64,000 nucleotides of DNA from Atrina japonica. Lineage: Eukaryota > Mollusca > Bivalvia > Pterioida > Pinnidae. The translations under genes were made by a program, and so were the position numbers. Below, piece after piece: positions 19,190 through 32,090 of this stretch (position 1 is its first letter; each line of letters opens with the position of its first letter). The stretch covers positions 1,359,001-1,423,000 of the forward strand of contig BROG01000045.1 of NCBI GenBank assembly GCA_030159075.1, in the 5' to 3' direction. The notes under the pieces are model-generated. The model was not told the origin of the DNA. It saw only the letters and a program-made list of their open reading frames with translations, and did no database searches.

Positions 19190-19290
19190 TTAGTGCCAAA
19201 GCGACATATGTGTCGTTACCGGATTCCGTGCCAAAGCGACATGTGTCGTTTACCGGTAAAGTGCCAAAATGACATATATGTCGTTTTATT
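19190..19290. repeat. Tandem GTGCCAAA-GACATATGTGTCG motifs
   Basis: Three units of about 33 bp: GTGCCAAAGCGACATATGTG, GTGCCAAAGCGACATGTGTC and GTGCCAAAATGACATATATG, each with a self-complementary GACATATGTC-like core. Preceded by TTAACCCTCTTAGTGCC, similar to piggyBac-type ends; a second TTAAACCCTCTTAGTACC lies near 19486 in the same orientation. Confidence 0.6.
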
Positions 19291-20559
19291 CATAACATTT
19301 TTATACTATATTAAAACACTTTTTACGATGTAAGAATCACAAAAAATATTTTGATTTTGGTCAATATTTAGGATGATGGATTTCGTAGTTTGATAACCTC
19401 CATTATTGATGACACCATTAGAATATCAGTGATGTCAATTTATGAAATATGACGTCAAATCGGCCATAAATGAATTAGGACAATATTTAAACCCTCTTAG
19501 TACCAAATTGATTTTTGTAACATTATGAGGTCGTCATTGCAGTCGTCATTTTAAGCTGAAAACACGCAAAATTTATTCTGTAACTGGACATGTTTGTATA
19601 ATGACGGCATAAAATTGTAAACAATTATCAATGATCTCATTTGAAGAAAACTTCAGAAATATTGAAATGTTTGAGTACGCACTCAAATTTTGAGTAGCAT
19701 ACTCAACGTTTTTATTAATTTTTACCGGATAAACATAAGTATGATGCAAAAAATTTATATGAGAATGATGAAAAATAATGTTTTCTTATCACTCAAACCC
19801 AAAAGTTTTAAAAATTGTTATATATAGTCAAAATAATGAAATAAAAGTTGAGCTTGAATAAATTTGATGACTTCAGGCCCTGGTTTACAGTGGATTAAGA
19901 AACTTGTCAAATATTCATATACTGCGACTAAATCTGGATGTTGCATATTTTTACGACGGATAACATTTATTCTTGAAAATACATAGCTACAATTTATTTG
20001 TAAAAGAAAATCGATTGATAAACAAATCTTATATAGATCTACTAGTGGAAAGGTGATGAGTGATGTTATGTTGAATATTTTAAATGTTGATAATATTTCG
20101 ATATGAAAAAGTATTCAAGCATGAATTGTAAATCTTAGCTATTAAAGTTGTGTATGCTGTTTGAAGCAAGAGACCAATGGATCGATATTTTTGTGTATGT
20201 AAGTTATCTTTGTAAACACAGGTGATGGTAGTATTTCACTACAGTAGTGACTTAACGTGATGGAAGTGATAATGACTTGTTGCAAATACGTTGGTATTAG
20301 GGACGTTATACCACGGCTATCTCGTCTGCCATTAAATCTCCGTAGCACGAAGATTGGATAGTGCGACGCTCATATACTCAGATTGCGTGTATTCTATTTG
20401 TCTAAGACCGCCACGTTTCTGTGTTTGCTGTAGTATCTAATTCGGGAATAGCATGAAGGTGAGTAGTTCAAGGTAGAGTTAGTTTAAAATAGTGAAATTC
20501 CCATAGATTTTATCATTACAGTAGCCTTGACCATTTGAGTTCGCGCGCGCGAATACACA

Positions 20560-20561
<2 letters not shown>

Positions 20562-20622
<61 letters not shown>
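20562..20622. repeat. (CA)n microsatellite
   Basis: About 30 CA units, preceded by a short CG run (20542-20550). Confidence 0.95.
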
Positions 20623-20624
<2 letters not shown>

Positions 20625-21469
20625 TGAATTTGAATGGTGACATGACATATAAACTGCCGTTTATATTGCATTTGTTTGATCATATGATAAAAAAATAATA
20701 TGTCACTTTTCCATTCATATCACATTTATGTTACTTGTTACGAATTTTCCATTTTTGCTCGCCAGAGGCTCTCAAAATGGAAAATTGGAAAATTTGTATC
20801 AAAATGTGATATGAATATATCGCTCGAGAATCAAATAGTCTCCATTTTTGAAAAAGGAGAGTTATTGGAATCATTAGATTCAGACTGAAAGGATTAAGTC
20901 TATCTCCATGCGGTGTGTATTTAAAATTTGTGTTGACTTTTTTGTAGATCTTCTAGAAAATTGAAACCTCGTCGTTTATTGCAGGATACTTACCAAATAA
21001 CAATGTTTAATGTTACTACACAACGCTGTTTTAAAATATCATGACTTTTATACTTAAATCCCTTCTACGATATTAAAACATATCACAGCATAATCTACCT
21101 AACACATCTCATATACATATACCAATATTGGTAGGTTTGAGCATTCCCATGTCAATTAGGAATATGGTTGAAAGATGCCTAACCCTCAATATATTTACAT
21201 TTAGAACCACGACTTAAAATAGAAATGTATACACCATATCAATATAAATATGATAAAGAACTCATTTGTGTTAACTTATATGAAAAAATATTAACCTTGG
21301 CCATAACTTTTGAAATATGTATAGAGATTTGATAGTTCATATATGCAATTTTATAATCAACCCTTTCAAATGGCATTGTTTAAATTCTAGATTCATCAAA
21401 AGCTATGATAGTCTTCTTTCACACTGGTTACTGTAAGATATATATCTAAGAATATCGAAAGGTTATTTT

Positions 21470-21600
21470 TTGGACTTGTATTATACCACTTTTTACTTCG
21501 GAACTCTATACATGTATTTTAATTTCCAGTTCAACTGATGAAGTCCTAGTGACAGATACGGTTGTCTTTAGCATTGTGTTGGTATTATGTTTATATTATA
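21470..21600 (-). repeat. Dispersed repeat family D fragment
   Basis: CAACTGATGAAGTCCTAGTG followed by GGTATTATGTTTATATTATA is the reverse complement of the family D start (TATTATAAACATAATACCAA) seen at 29196 and 44621. Confidence 0.5.
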
Positions 21601-22019
21601 GTATCATTACTTTTAACCTTGTGAACTAGATAATGCCATTTGACCTACTTCTTAGTAAAAAATTTCCTCTCTGAGGTGCAATGCTACAACCTGCAAGGTA
21701 TGTTGTCTTCTGACAACTCTTGTTTCAATTAATTGGTGTGAAAATAAAAAAAGCCAATACCTTCCATAAAACGATATCGATATATGGTTATCAACACCTA
21801 TATTGCTGTAGGACTGAATAAATTTAGATTAATTATCAGATAACAGGACTATTCAGAAGAGGCAACGATTTGTCCGTTTATTGGTAAATACTTGTCTTCT
21901 ACAGTTGCCAATTCACATATTATTTCCGTGTATTGATCTTTATTTGTACTTTATCCAAACGCAAATACAAATGCATAGGACTTCAACCTTGCGGTAGTCG
22001 TACTTATTGCAGAAAGCAG

Positions 22020-22021
<2 letters not shown>

Positions 22022-22109
<88 letters not shown>

Positions 22110-22131
22110 CCCCCGTTATAACACCAAAACG

Positions 22132-22225
<94 letters not shown>
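22022..22225. repeat. Compound (TA)n-(CT)n-(TA)n microsatellite
   Basis: (TA) 22022-22107, unique spacer, CT 22131-22150, (TA) 22150-22225. It gives spurious poly-IY open frames. Confidence 0.95.
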
Positions 22226-22226
<1 letters not shown>

Positions 22227-22763
22227 CTTTTGTATAATACTTCAGATCAGAGTAAAGCGCCTTTTTAAATATATATAAGTGTTTGCATTTGAGAACAATG
22301 CCGATGTATACGTTTTCTCAGTTGCCAATCCACTTATTATGACCGCATTTTGAACTTATTTTTGAACTTATATCAATACAAATGTATAGAGGGCTATAAC
22401 CTTAAATATGTGCACTTATAAAAAGCAAAAAATATATACTATCCAACAGAAATAAAAGCTTGCTGCATTTCAGTGACAACTTGTCACTTCCGTAATTGAA
22501 CTGTAACAACGGATATTCTCTATCTATTTACCTAGGCATATAGCCTACAATCAGATGTAAATATGTATTTATGTATTGTACCTAGATCGAATAGTAAAAC
22601 TGCAATACACGACGAGTGATATAGCTTGGGATGACAGTTTTAACACTGAATTCTTAAAGTAAATTTCACAAGTGTTAAGTAGTAGGAAATATGCGTAACG
22701 TTATCGTCGTATCAACTGTTTACTTACAGTACATGTCGCCTTATTTGTAAACCACATCTGACA

Positions 22764-23968
22764 ATGGAGAACGACAAAGCCGATGATAGCAATCGTCATA
22801 TTGACGAATCATCAGATGAAGATGACGAAGAGGAATATTCTAACGTTCCCATTGATAGAGGATGGGCTTGGGCAACTGTAGTTGGTAAGCGCTTATATAT
22901 CTATATTCATAAAGACATTTTAGCTGATAATTAATCGTCCTTCATAAGAATATATAGGACATATGTCATAATGATAAGAGAATTATTCTACAATAAATGT
23001 TGTATCTATGTATGATAGGTATGTGGTGTTTTATTTATGTTTTGAATGTTTGTGTTGTATATGTGTTGTTTTTATGTTTTGAATATGTGTGTTGTATGTG
23101 TGTTGTATTTATGTCTTGTATATTTGTGTTGTATGTGTGTTGTATTTATGTCTTGTATATTTGTGTTGTATGTGTGTTGTATTTATGTTCCGTATATTTG
23201 TGTTGTATGTTTGTTGTATTTATGTTTCGTATATTTGTGTTGTATGTGTGTTGTATTTATGTTTCGTATATTTGTGTTGTATGTGTGTTGTATTTATGTT
23301 TCGTATATTTGTGTTGTGTGTGTGTTGTATTTATGTTCAGTATATTTGTATTGTATATGTTGTATTTATGTTCCGTATATTTGTGTTGTATGTGTGTTGT
23401 ATTTATGTTTAGTATATTTGTGTTGTATGCGTATTGTATTTATGTTTAGTATATTTGTGTTGTATGCGTATTGTATTTATGTTTAGTATATTTGTGTTGT
23501 ATGTGTGTTGTATTTATGTTTCGTATATTTGTGTTGTATGTGTGTTGTATTTATGTTTCGTATATTTGTGTTGTGTGTGTGTTGTATTTATGTTCAGTAT
23601 ATTTGTATTGTATATGTTGTATTTATGTTCCGTATATTTGTGTTGTATGTGTGTTGTATTTATGTTTAGTATATTTGTGTTGTATGCGTATTGTATTTAT
23701 GTTTAGTATATTTGTGTTGTATGTGTGTTGTATTTATGTTGAGTATATTTGTGTTGTATGTGTGTTGTATTTATGTTTCGTATATTTGTGTTGTTTGTGT
23801 GTTGTATTTATGTTTTGTATATTAGCGATGTATATGTGTTGTATTTATGTTTTGTTATACATATATGTGCTGTATTTATGTGTTGTACATGTGCTATATT
23901 TTTGGGCTGTATATTCGTATATTTGTATTGTATTTGTGCTGTATATTATTTATGCTGTATTAATGTGT

Positions 23969-24057
<89 letters not shown>

Positions 24058-27000
24058 CTTTCCGCACCACCATTGTATAGTCAATATAGTATAATGTTAT
24101 GTTGAGTTTATTCTGAAGTTGTTGACACCTGTGTATGTTGGTCTAAAGGTTATGGTTCGCCATTGCCAAATTGCTGAAGGTCAATTCGCTTTCAAGTCTA
24201 CATCTCATGTAAAAGTGAAGATAACAAGCTGTCAGACAATTATAGACTTCTGTATGAGGTTTAAATACTAGCCATCCCAAAGTCATCTTCTTTTAATGTT
24301 TACATTTTTCAAAGCCGATTTTTTTTTTTTACAAATTACGATAGATCAATATTTACGTTAATTCTAAATAAAATAGATCATGTATTCAATGGATTGACTA
24401 TTTTCACAGTGTGTTGTCTTTTGACCTTTGTCTCTCTGGTCACCCAACATATGAACATATGATATGCACAGCTAAAAGAAGTATCCACAATATAAATCTA
24501 TCCAACAAATATTTATAGACTCTAGTATAATGCTACAATGATTGAATGTGAATATTGTAGATAGGCCTTATATATGGGTAAAGTAAACGAGTGAAACAAA
24601 GTCGTTATGTACATCTCGGTTTCAGTTCTTGTACTCCTTATCACAGCTTCAAAAAATGTTATATCGACTGAAAGAATAACCCAACTCATTGTATTGTTTT
24701 CCATCTCCAATTCAGATGAACATTTGTTTTTTAAAAAAGGTGTACCGTTATTAGACGCTTTCTGAGTTGCTTATATATAAATTGCTAATACAACTACAGT
24801 AAAACCTGCTTTTTCGACCACCTGTGTATAAAGACCACCTGATCACAATATTACGGTTTATGTACAAATCAACCTCTATATAAAGATCACCTCTCTATAA
24901 AGTTCGGTTTTCTAGTGTCCCTAAGGCGGTCGTGATGTACAAGTTTCACTGTTTAACTTCTGCGCCATTCTCGATTTAGGGGCAGTTTTGAGTGTCATAA
25001 ATATCAAGCGGTTTCAAAATTCAGATGTATTGATTTATTTAAATGTTGAGTTTCTTTTACTGATCTTAACATCACACCCAACTATTTTTCAGTCATATGG
25101 GTGCCAGTTATTAATGGTGGACGAAAGAACCCAAGTTACAAAATGCTTGAAAGAGACCACCGACCATCCACAAGTAAACTGGAAAACTTTCTCCCAAAAT
25201 CAGCTTAGGCTTCATCGGAACTCGAAAGAACGCTGATCAGAGATACTTCATGGTTTAATGCGCGATGCTCTAACCCTGTAAATGGGATCAGGTGCCATGG
25301 CGGAGTAACCATCCTATACTGACCGGTCACACCAACCGCAAACTGAATTACTTTTTGAGTTTTTGTGTATACCACTTCCTAAGTTTTACTTCATTTGGTT
25401 TGTGTATGTGGTACTTTATTATTTTTTTTCAGGTGCCTTCGGTATTTTCTTCCTGGTTGTCGGTTTGCTGAAATCTTTTGGTGTGCTGCTGTTGGAACTT
25501 TCAAGGCGTTATGATGCACCAGCCAGTCTGTTGGCGGCTTCACAATCACTGTGTGGCTGTCTCCACCTCGGATTAGGTAATTGATCTGTTGTTGCATGTG
25601 ACATGACTTCCTTACATGTTTCTATAGTTTACCTGTATTTATATCCGAATATGAACAAATTCCCCGGTCAATAAATATATGTCCATGACTACATGTACGT
25701 TAGGGTACCTTTATTTGCATCTAATTGTTGTTTGTAACGTATCTCTCATTTTGATTATCTTTGATATAGACATATTGATATAAAAAATTTCAGATACCAA
25801 AGTATAAATTAATAGAATGTCCAGGACATAGATACAAATCCGGTAAAAATGGACAAACACGGACCTCTGGAAACCAAGAGGTGGGATCAGCTTTATCTAT
25901 CGATTATGTCACATGTACATCTCTCGTTGTCTAAATGTCTCGTTAGTTGAGGGATTTTTCAGCTTGGTATATATTGAATTAACACATTCCACAAAGATAT
26001 CAGTCTTTGTAGCACGTCATAATACAGTAGAACTTCATTAATAAGACCACCTTACTGAAAGTGGTCTGATAAGCGAGGTTATCTCTTTTTTGAGAGTCTG
26101 TTCTTAAATCATTACTAAATAAATTAATTATTTTTAATCATTTTGCATCGTTCAATTAAATATTTGATCGGAAATTCTCAAAAGACTTAATATTTGCGGT
26201 CTGAAATGTTAGATGGTCTCCTGAGCGAGGTGTTCACTATGCGAAGTTCCACTGTACTTACATTTTGTTTAATGTAAACCATGAAATTTGTACGTTTTCT
26301 TTGTTCTTGTTTTACATCACGTCAAGAAGTTTTAACCTGTATGACGATATCGCCAGCTGCTTTACGTTGTTAGATGTTATGTACTTAGTTAAAATACTTA
26401 AAATAATCAATAAAGGTTCATTATAGGAATTATTTTGTGTTTTTGTGTTTATAATGTATATCACAGCTGGTTTATGTACATCCTACACGTAAATTTCAAT
26501 CTGTGGTTTACGTAAGTTGGATTTTACCAAATGTTAGGTTAATGAAATATACATTTCTTTTTTGTTAGCTCATTTGAACCGATAGCTCGTTGGCCGTCGT
26601 CTGTCGCTTACTTTTCAACACATCTGACTTCTGCTTTGAAACCCGTGAAAGAATTTTACAAAATTTTACAGGAAGCAAGTTCTCAAGGTTCTCTACAAAG
26701 TGTGCGGGATGGGCTGAGGGATGGGGCCAGGGTGGGGCCAAATATGGAAAAGGTGCCCCTCTTTGGAAATCTTCTGTATGGTTGGAAAAACGAGTGATCT
26801 ACCTTTGATTATCTCCCTTTATCTTCACTTTGATGCATTCATTTAATGTTTTTACCAGTAATTAGGCAAAGAAATAATTTTGTGTAATACTTCGGCCAAA
26901 AATTTGATTCATTTAAGTTTTAATGAATTTAAAAGATCTTAAAAGGACTGTTAATTGAATTCGGGCCTAGCACTTTTTCACATTATCAGCTTGATTTTCA

Positions 27001-30000
27001 AAGCCACTCAGGGGGTTTTGATGAAACTATACAGGAAGTAAGTTGTCAAGATCATCTACAAAGCTTGTGTTTTTCGACCAGGTGTGCTGAAGGGTGACCA
27101 GAGCGGGGCAAAATAGATAAAAAGGTACCCCTCTTTGAAAAGCTTCTCCTCTAGAACCACTTTATATTTTGAAAAAAAAACCGGTTTGTATCTGAAGAAT
27201 TTACCTAGATGTATGATTTAAGTTTGCGTTTCCTATAAAAATCGAATTGTAAACTTTTGACGCGTTTTTGAGGTTCTTTTCAGCCTTTGTCATTTTCATT
27301 AATTTTTGTATGATTTCTTTGATTACCTACCCTTGTATTTACCATGATGCATTCATTTTATGTGTTGTACACATAAAATGCCGAAACTGAATTTTATTTT
27401 TATGATATTTTTACAACTGTAAAAAAAGAGGGGGGGGGGGCATTTTTACACTCTCAGCTTGTACTTCAAATCCACTGCACGAATTTTGATGAGGAATTAT
27501 AGGAAGCAAACACCCAGGATCCTCAACCACGTTTGCAATTTTGGGTCAGATCGGTTGAAGGGTGGATCTATGGTGGGGCAAAACTTGTCCCAGAAGGTAC
27601 CCCTCTTTGAAAATCTTCTCATCCAGAACCACATTAATTTTAAAAATACTTTTGTGAAAGAATTTTGCTGAATTGTTATTTTTATATTTTTTATGGATTT
27701 CTTAAGTCTGAAAAAGAGGGGGGAGTAATTTCTTCACATGGTCAACTTGTTCTTGGAAATCAATGAAGGGACTTTGACGGGACTTTACAGGAAGCAATGA
27801 AGGGACTTGGACGAAACTTCACAGAAAGCAAGTACTTACAGTACTCTTCCATATATCAACCGAATATTCTTCTTAGTCTTCTTTTCATATTTGTAGATGG
27901 TTCTCAGGTGAGCGAATTAGGTCAACTTAGGTAATCCGTATAATTTGTAAAATAGATTTTACTGAATAGAACGACTGTTTTCTCCCCTTGTACCTCACGT
28001 GGTTAAAGGTCTATGTCAACTATTACCATCACTTGTTTTTTCTTCGATACAGGACCCTTTTCGAACGCACTCAGCTTGCGATTTAATCATCGAAAGGTCG
28101 TGTTCATTGGCGGTTTGATAGGGGGTATTGGTTTGATTGCCACAGCCTATATCCGAAGTATTGGACTTTTCTTTGTTACGTATGGATTATTGACAGGTAT
28201 TGGTATTTATTTACTTATATAATTGCTGAATTGTGGCATTGGACATTACATAATTTATTGATTCTATGAGATATCCTTATCACAGTACAGAGAAATGACG
28301 TTATACAAATAATTTCGATGCCAACGTCATTTTAGGCAAAAATGAAACTCAATTGATTTTTCATTTTTAAGTTTAATTTTCATTCTTTAATGAAAGTCGT
28401 ACAAATAGTTACCAGGAAAATAAAATAAATGATTGTTCACATAAGGGGTATATTTTATTTTTTTTTCCCGATAGGTTGTGTCATCGTTAGATAAGGCGAA
28501 TGACGTAATAATGCATGTACATTTTCATTCAAATGCATAAACGTACATTAACACACAAAAAGGCATCCTAGATATACAGTACGTTAATAAAACTTCTTAT
28601 ATTACATCTTCCATAAATATGCTATTAAAATCTATGGAGACTTCAAAATCGGAAAAAATTGCTTTAAGGAGACTTTTCTCGTGGGTGCAATCAGTTCTTT
28701 CCATAATGATTTCATTTCACAGCTCGTGCTGTTTAGAGTCCAAAATATATCCCGGCATCATTTCGGTAATTGACCTTTTTTTTTTTAGTTTTTCCCGATC
28801 CGTATAATCCGTAAAGTCCGATCCGTTCGTCATAATTTTTAGTACTTAAAAAGAAAAGAAAGTACAAAGTACAATCTGTTCCGAAAAAAACTGAACTCGA
28901 AATGGTTTACTACTTTATGATTTGAACATAGGTACATCAATTTTAAACAACATGACTAATGCCTATAAACTGACATTTTTGCTTGTGTTTCATCAGTTTT
29001 TATAAGGAACTCAAAAAGCGTCATTGACAAAATTGCTGTTTTTCACCGTCTTGAGTTTTAATCGGAGACGCATTTTGTTTGAAAAGAAATGTATTATTTT
29101 ATAAAAGAACAACCGATAAAAATAATTTTCTGAATTTCTGTGAAAGAGTTTATGTTGATACTTTCTCTTAATCGACTTTTTATTAGTATCAAATATTATA
29201 AACATAATACCAAAGTTATAATGCTCAAGACGATCGTTTCTGTCAATTAGACTTAGTTGAGTTCCAATTTAGGATGTATGTGTATTTTCTAAAGAGAAAG
29301 TGTTATAATACAAGGTCAAATAATAAACCTAAAAGTATTGCCAAAATCCGGCTAAGAGTAACCACTGTAAAAAGATGAATATCTTAGCTTTAAAAAAAAT
29401 TTGGAATTTAAATGGTGTTATCAGTGCCAAATATTAATTTAGTATAAGATTATCAGCTGGTACCGAAATACCAGGTACTAGGTTTATGTATAACTCGGGG
29501 ACTCAAACGGTCCACCAGCAGTGGCAACGACCCGGCCAAATGATTAGTCCGTAGAAGAGTAACCACTGTAACTGTTATATAATATATGTACAAATGTTTT
29601 TTATAAAGTCGAAACCTAAATTTTGATCTTGATTCAAATGTTTACCTGTTGCGTCAATGACCTTCACTGTTGCACCTATATTTGTGGAAAATTTTTGTAT
29701 GTGATGTTAATCAACATGTATGCTACGCACCTTATCATTCCTCGTACTATTGACTTTAAATCTAGTTATGTAATGCGATTATGTTTTATCCTCGAGATCA
29801 TGGTCCAACCTATTGACAAAGTTACATATTTTGGTATACACAAACCCGATACATTTTTTGTGACAGTATTTTTGCCTTTTGAAAATATGTTTTGTAAATT
29901 GTACCAGTCTAAACGTCTGACTAGTTTGTATGACTTTTAAAATTTTCTTTTCGTTAGCATGAAGACGTCACCAAGTGTCTTTGCTATGGACTGTGTAAAG

Positions 30001-32090
30001 AAGTAATTTTTATGTGTCACGTGACCACCCTCGTATTTCCACACTCACCCGAAGGACATCATGTCTTTTGTTTCTAAATTGTAAACGTTTAGCGTGGGTG
30101 GAAATCATTGCATTTGTTTAAATAATCCACGACCCATTTGACTTCGATATTTCTGGATCTTGTCTTCAACTGGAGATTAAATAGATTTATAGGATATTAT
30201 TTTATCATATCTTTATCTTCTTGTATTTATTTTGTCGACTTTACTTCTGCTCCTGAAGTTTGTCCTTAAGAAACATTGGTCTTGAAGGCTATGAAATATT
30301 GACACCGAATCACATTTTATCGTCACGTGAAATCTGACTGTTATAGAAAAAAGGTTGCTTTGCTGCGATGAATGTATTTAAAATAGATAATAGAAAATAT
30401 AACCCGACGAACTATCTGTATGTTTATATATTTGTAGGTTTTGGATTTGGTCTTTGTCTGAGTCCATCACTAGTTTTCCCTGGGCAATATTTTAAGAAAA
30501 AGCTTGCGATAGCCAACGGATTTGCGTCTTCTGGATCGGGCGCGGGATCCTTTGTATTTCCCAACCTAATGCGATACTTACTTGACCGTTATATGATCGA
30601 GGGATGTCTTCTGTTGTTAGGCGGTCTCGTATTTAATGCTTGTGCTTGTGCATGCTTGTATCGTCCAATTTCATTTTGGACTAAACCAAGGAAGAAAGAC
30701 GTACGTGACTCAGAAAATGAACAATTGAATCCGCACAAACATACAGTTGATGTGAAAGGTGAAAATATGAATTTGTTTTCAGAAGTTTCAGAGGAAAAAC
30801 TTTTTTTATCACATGAAAATATTATTAAGCAGAACAGTTTGGACACTTCCTTCTCATTATCAGTGCCTTGTCTACAAAGCAGATATGACACCAAAAGAGA
30901 AAGGCATAATACCGTTTCTTCAGACTGCATTTTCCAAAAAAGCAGACGACAAAACGAGAAAACGTTTCAAACCTCGACACTACTTTATGCAAGCTTGGGA
31001 TCCATTCCCATCTCTTCCTGTAAGAACGGAGATATAAAAGGTGTCGATGCTGCAAGTCATTTACACATTAACAATAAAGATGATGAGCAAAAGAAGAAAA
31101 TCATAAATTGTCAAATATGCCGAAATCCTATTTTCCAAATTTTAAACATTGCGTTATTTTGTGGTATTTATGCTCATCACACTGTTTACAATTTCGTTCC
31201 TCCATTAGCCAATGAAAAGGGATTTTCTGATTCTGAAGGAGCGCTTTTTGTTTCTATCGTAGGGATAACTGATTTGATTGGTCGCATGTCATCTGGAATA
31301 CTATCAGATACATTGTGTTTGCGAAGGAAAAGTGTTTTTCAAATTAATACGTTTATATTTGGAAGTTGCATTGTACTTCTAATTCATGTTGATTCATTTG
31401 TTGGATTTATAATAACGTGTGGGTTAATGGGACTATCCACAGGAGGTTATATTGGAATACAAATAGCCGTTTTGGCGGAAATAATTGGGCGGGAAAACCT
31501 GTCGACGTCATGGGGTTACGTGGCTTTCTTTGCCTCGATTTCAATTTTGATAAGTCCAATAATTACAGGCGAGTATTTCTATACACAGAATACCTTACTA
31601 ATTTTTTGTTTCTATCAAAATAAAAGCAATCACACACTCAATAAAATATTTCGTCCTGTGCGCTGAAAAAAGGCAATTTTCTCCGTAATGATCATTAGTT
31701 TTTATGGTACATTAATGGATGATTGGAACAAAGAACTTGGACAAAAATGATCTGAATACTATGTCTAAGTTATACATTTTTGGCCTTTTCGACCTTTTTG
31801 TTAAAGTATAAATGTGGTATAATGTTTTAACAATCAACAATATAAGAGTAAAGAATAAAAACTTTCTCGTTCTCATATGAGTGTTAAAGTTTATGTACCA
31901 ATTTTGATTAGAATAGAATTTTTGTATAACTTACAGCATTGTTTCGATATTTTCAGGTGTCTTGAAAGATTACACCAATTCCTGGATACCGGGTTTCTGG
32001 CTGGCAGCAGGCGCAGCAGTACTTGGGTCAATTGCTTTCTTTTTAATATCAATGATAGAAATTAGGAATAAAAAAAGAAATAAATCTTGA
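22764..32090 (+). CDS. Monocarboxylate-transporter-family (SLC16-like) protein, paralogue 1
   Basis: Five coding exons: 22764-22884, 25433-25576, 28053-28196, 30438-31568, 31957-32090 (TGA); 1674 nt, 557 aa, all introns phase 1. Major-facilitator carrier predicted to move small organic acids or similar solutes, often with protons, across a membrane. Acidic cytosolic N terminus (DESSDEDDEEEY), then the MCT family motif region before TM1 as PIDRGWAW. Exons 2-3 give TM1-TM4 (FGVLLLELSRRYDAPAS; RFNHRKVVFIGG). Exon 4 gives TM5-TM12 with the large loop between TM6 and TM7 (about residues 215-345) and TDLIGRMSSG, whose D-x3-R matches the TM8 Asp/Arg pair of MCTs. Exon 5 closes the last helix and basic tail. 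The fourth intron has a GC donor (CAG|GCGAGT). Substrate cannot be told. Head of a three-gene tandem array, closest to paralogue 2. Confidence 0.88.
23000..23880. repeat. 37-bp minisatellite in intron 1 of paralogue 1
   Basis: About 23 copies of a 37-bp unit such as TGTTGTATTTATGTTTCGTA followed by TATTTGTGTTGTATGTG, with point changes and one higher-order duplication (the 23310-23450 pattern recurs at 23560-23710). As 37 is not a multiple of three and the unit lacks stops, all three plus frames stay open for hundreds of bases. Confidence 0.95.
23970..24054. repeat. (CT)n microsatellite
   Basis: About 42 TC units directly after the minisatellite, same intron. Confidence 0.95.
24797..24951. 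mobile_element. Tigger/mariner-like MITE, copy 1
   Basis: Starts TA|CAGTAAAACCTGC and ends AAGTTTCACTG, with inner phrases AAGACCACCTGATCAC and CCTCTATATAAAGATCACCT. Same type as 26025-26254 and 46910-47088. Confidence 0.65.
25075..25215 (-). repeat. SINE family B fragment, inverse
   Basis: Reads in reverse complement as GAAAGTTTTCCAGTTTACTT, GGTGGTCTCTTTCAAGC, GGGTTCTTTCGTCCACC and CATATGACTGAAAAATAGTT, matching the body and tail of family B (6182, 37609). Confidence 0.65.
25785..25905 (+). repeat. Dispersed repeat family E, copy
   Basis: TCAGATACCAAAGTATAAAT, then ACAAATCCGGTAAAAATGGA, then ACACGGACCTCTGGAAACCA; the same run occurs at 44445-44606 and, inverted and partial, at 40470-40550 and 49785-49865. 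Confidence 0.6.
26025..26254. mobile_element. Tigger/mariner-like MITE, copy 2
   Basis: TA|CAGTAGAACTTCATTAATAA at the left and TATGCGAAGTTCCACTG|TA at the right: about 230 bp with TA on both sides. Inner phrases GGTCTGATAAGCGAGGTTAT and CTGAGCGAGGTG are typical of such elements. Confidence 0.75.
26560..27925. repeat. Non-autonomous element with internal tandem units
   Basis: Left phrase TTAGCTCATTTGAACCGATA and right phrase GTTCTCAGGTGAGCGAAT are inverted relatives. Between them, about four copies of a 290-450-bp unit repeat the series CACTTTTTCACATTATCAGC / TTTTACAGGAAGCAAGTTCT / GGGTGGGGCAAA / AGGTACCCCTCTTTGAAAAT. No long reading frame. Common style of repeat in molluscs (from memory). 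Confidence 0.65.
29196..29545 (+). repeat. Dispersed repeat family D, long copy
   Basis: TATTATAAACATAATACCAA, GACGATCGTTTCTGTCAATT, ACAAGGTCAAATAATAAA, GCTGGTACCGAAATACCAGG and ACTCAAACGGTCCACCAGCA, in order. The copy at 44621-44957 matches along nearly all of this length. Confidence 0.8.

Larger units (their letters stand above)
16688..22763. other. Intergenic region, repeat-rich
   Basis: AT-rich with no coding support. It holds a 317-bp MITE (18021-18337), a family C repeat (18471-18701), GACATATGTGTCG tandem motifs (19190-19290), a CA array, a family D fragment in inverse orientation (21470-21600) and TA/CT arrays (22022-22225). Phrases of TACGAGT appear inverted around 17120-17225 and 18865-18950, perhaps the arms of an old larger element. 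The last ~200 bp should include the promoter and 5' UTR of the first transporter gene. They share phrases with the same region of the second (CCTAGAT(C/T)GAAT..., ATCTGACAATGGAGAACGAC). Confidence 0.75.

Noticed and set aside
22997..24105. Several 90-207-codon Cys/Val/Tyr-rich open frames on the plus strand
   Set aside because: They are produced by the stop-free 37-bp minisatellite in all three frames, plus the CT array. No exon context.
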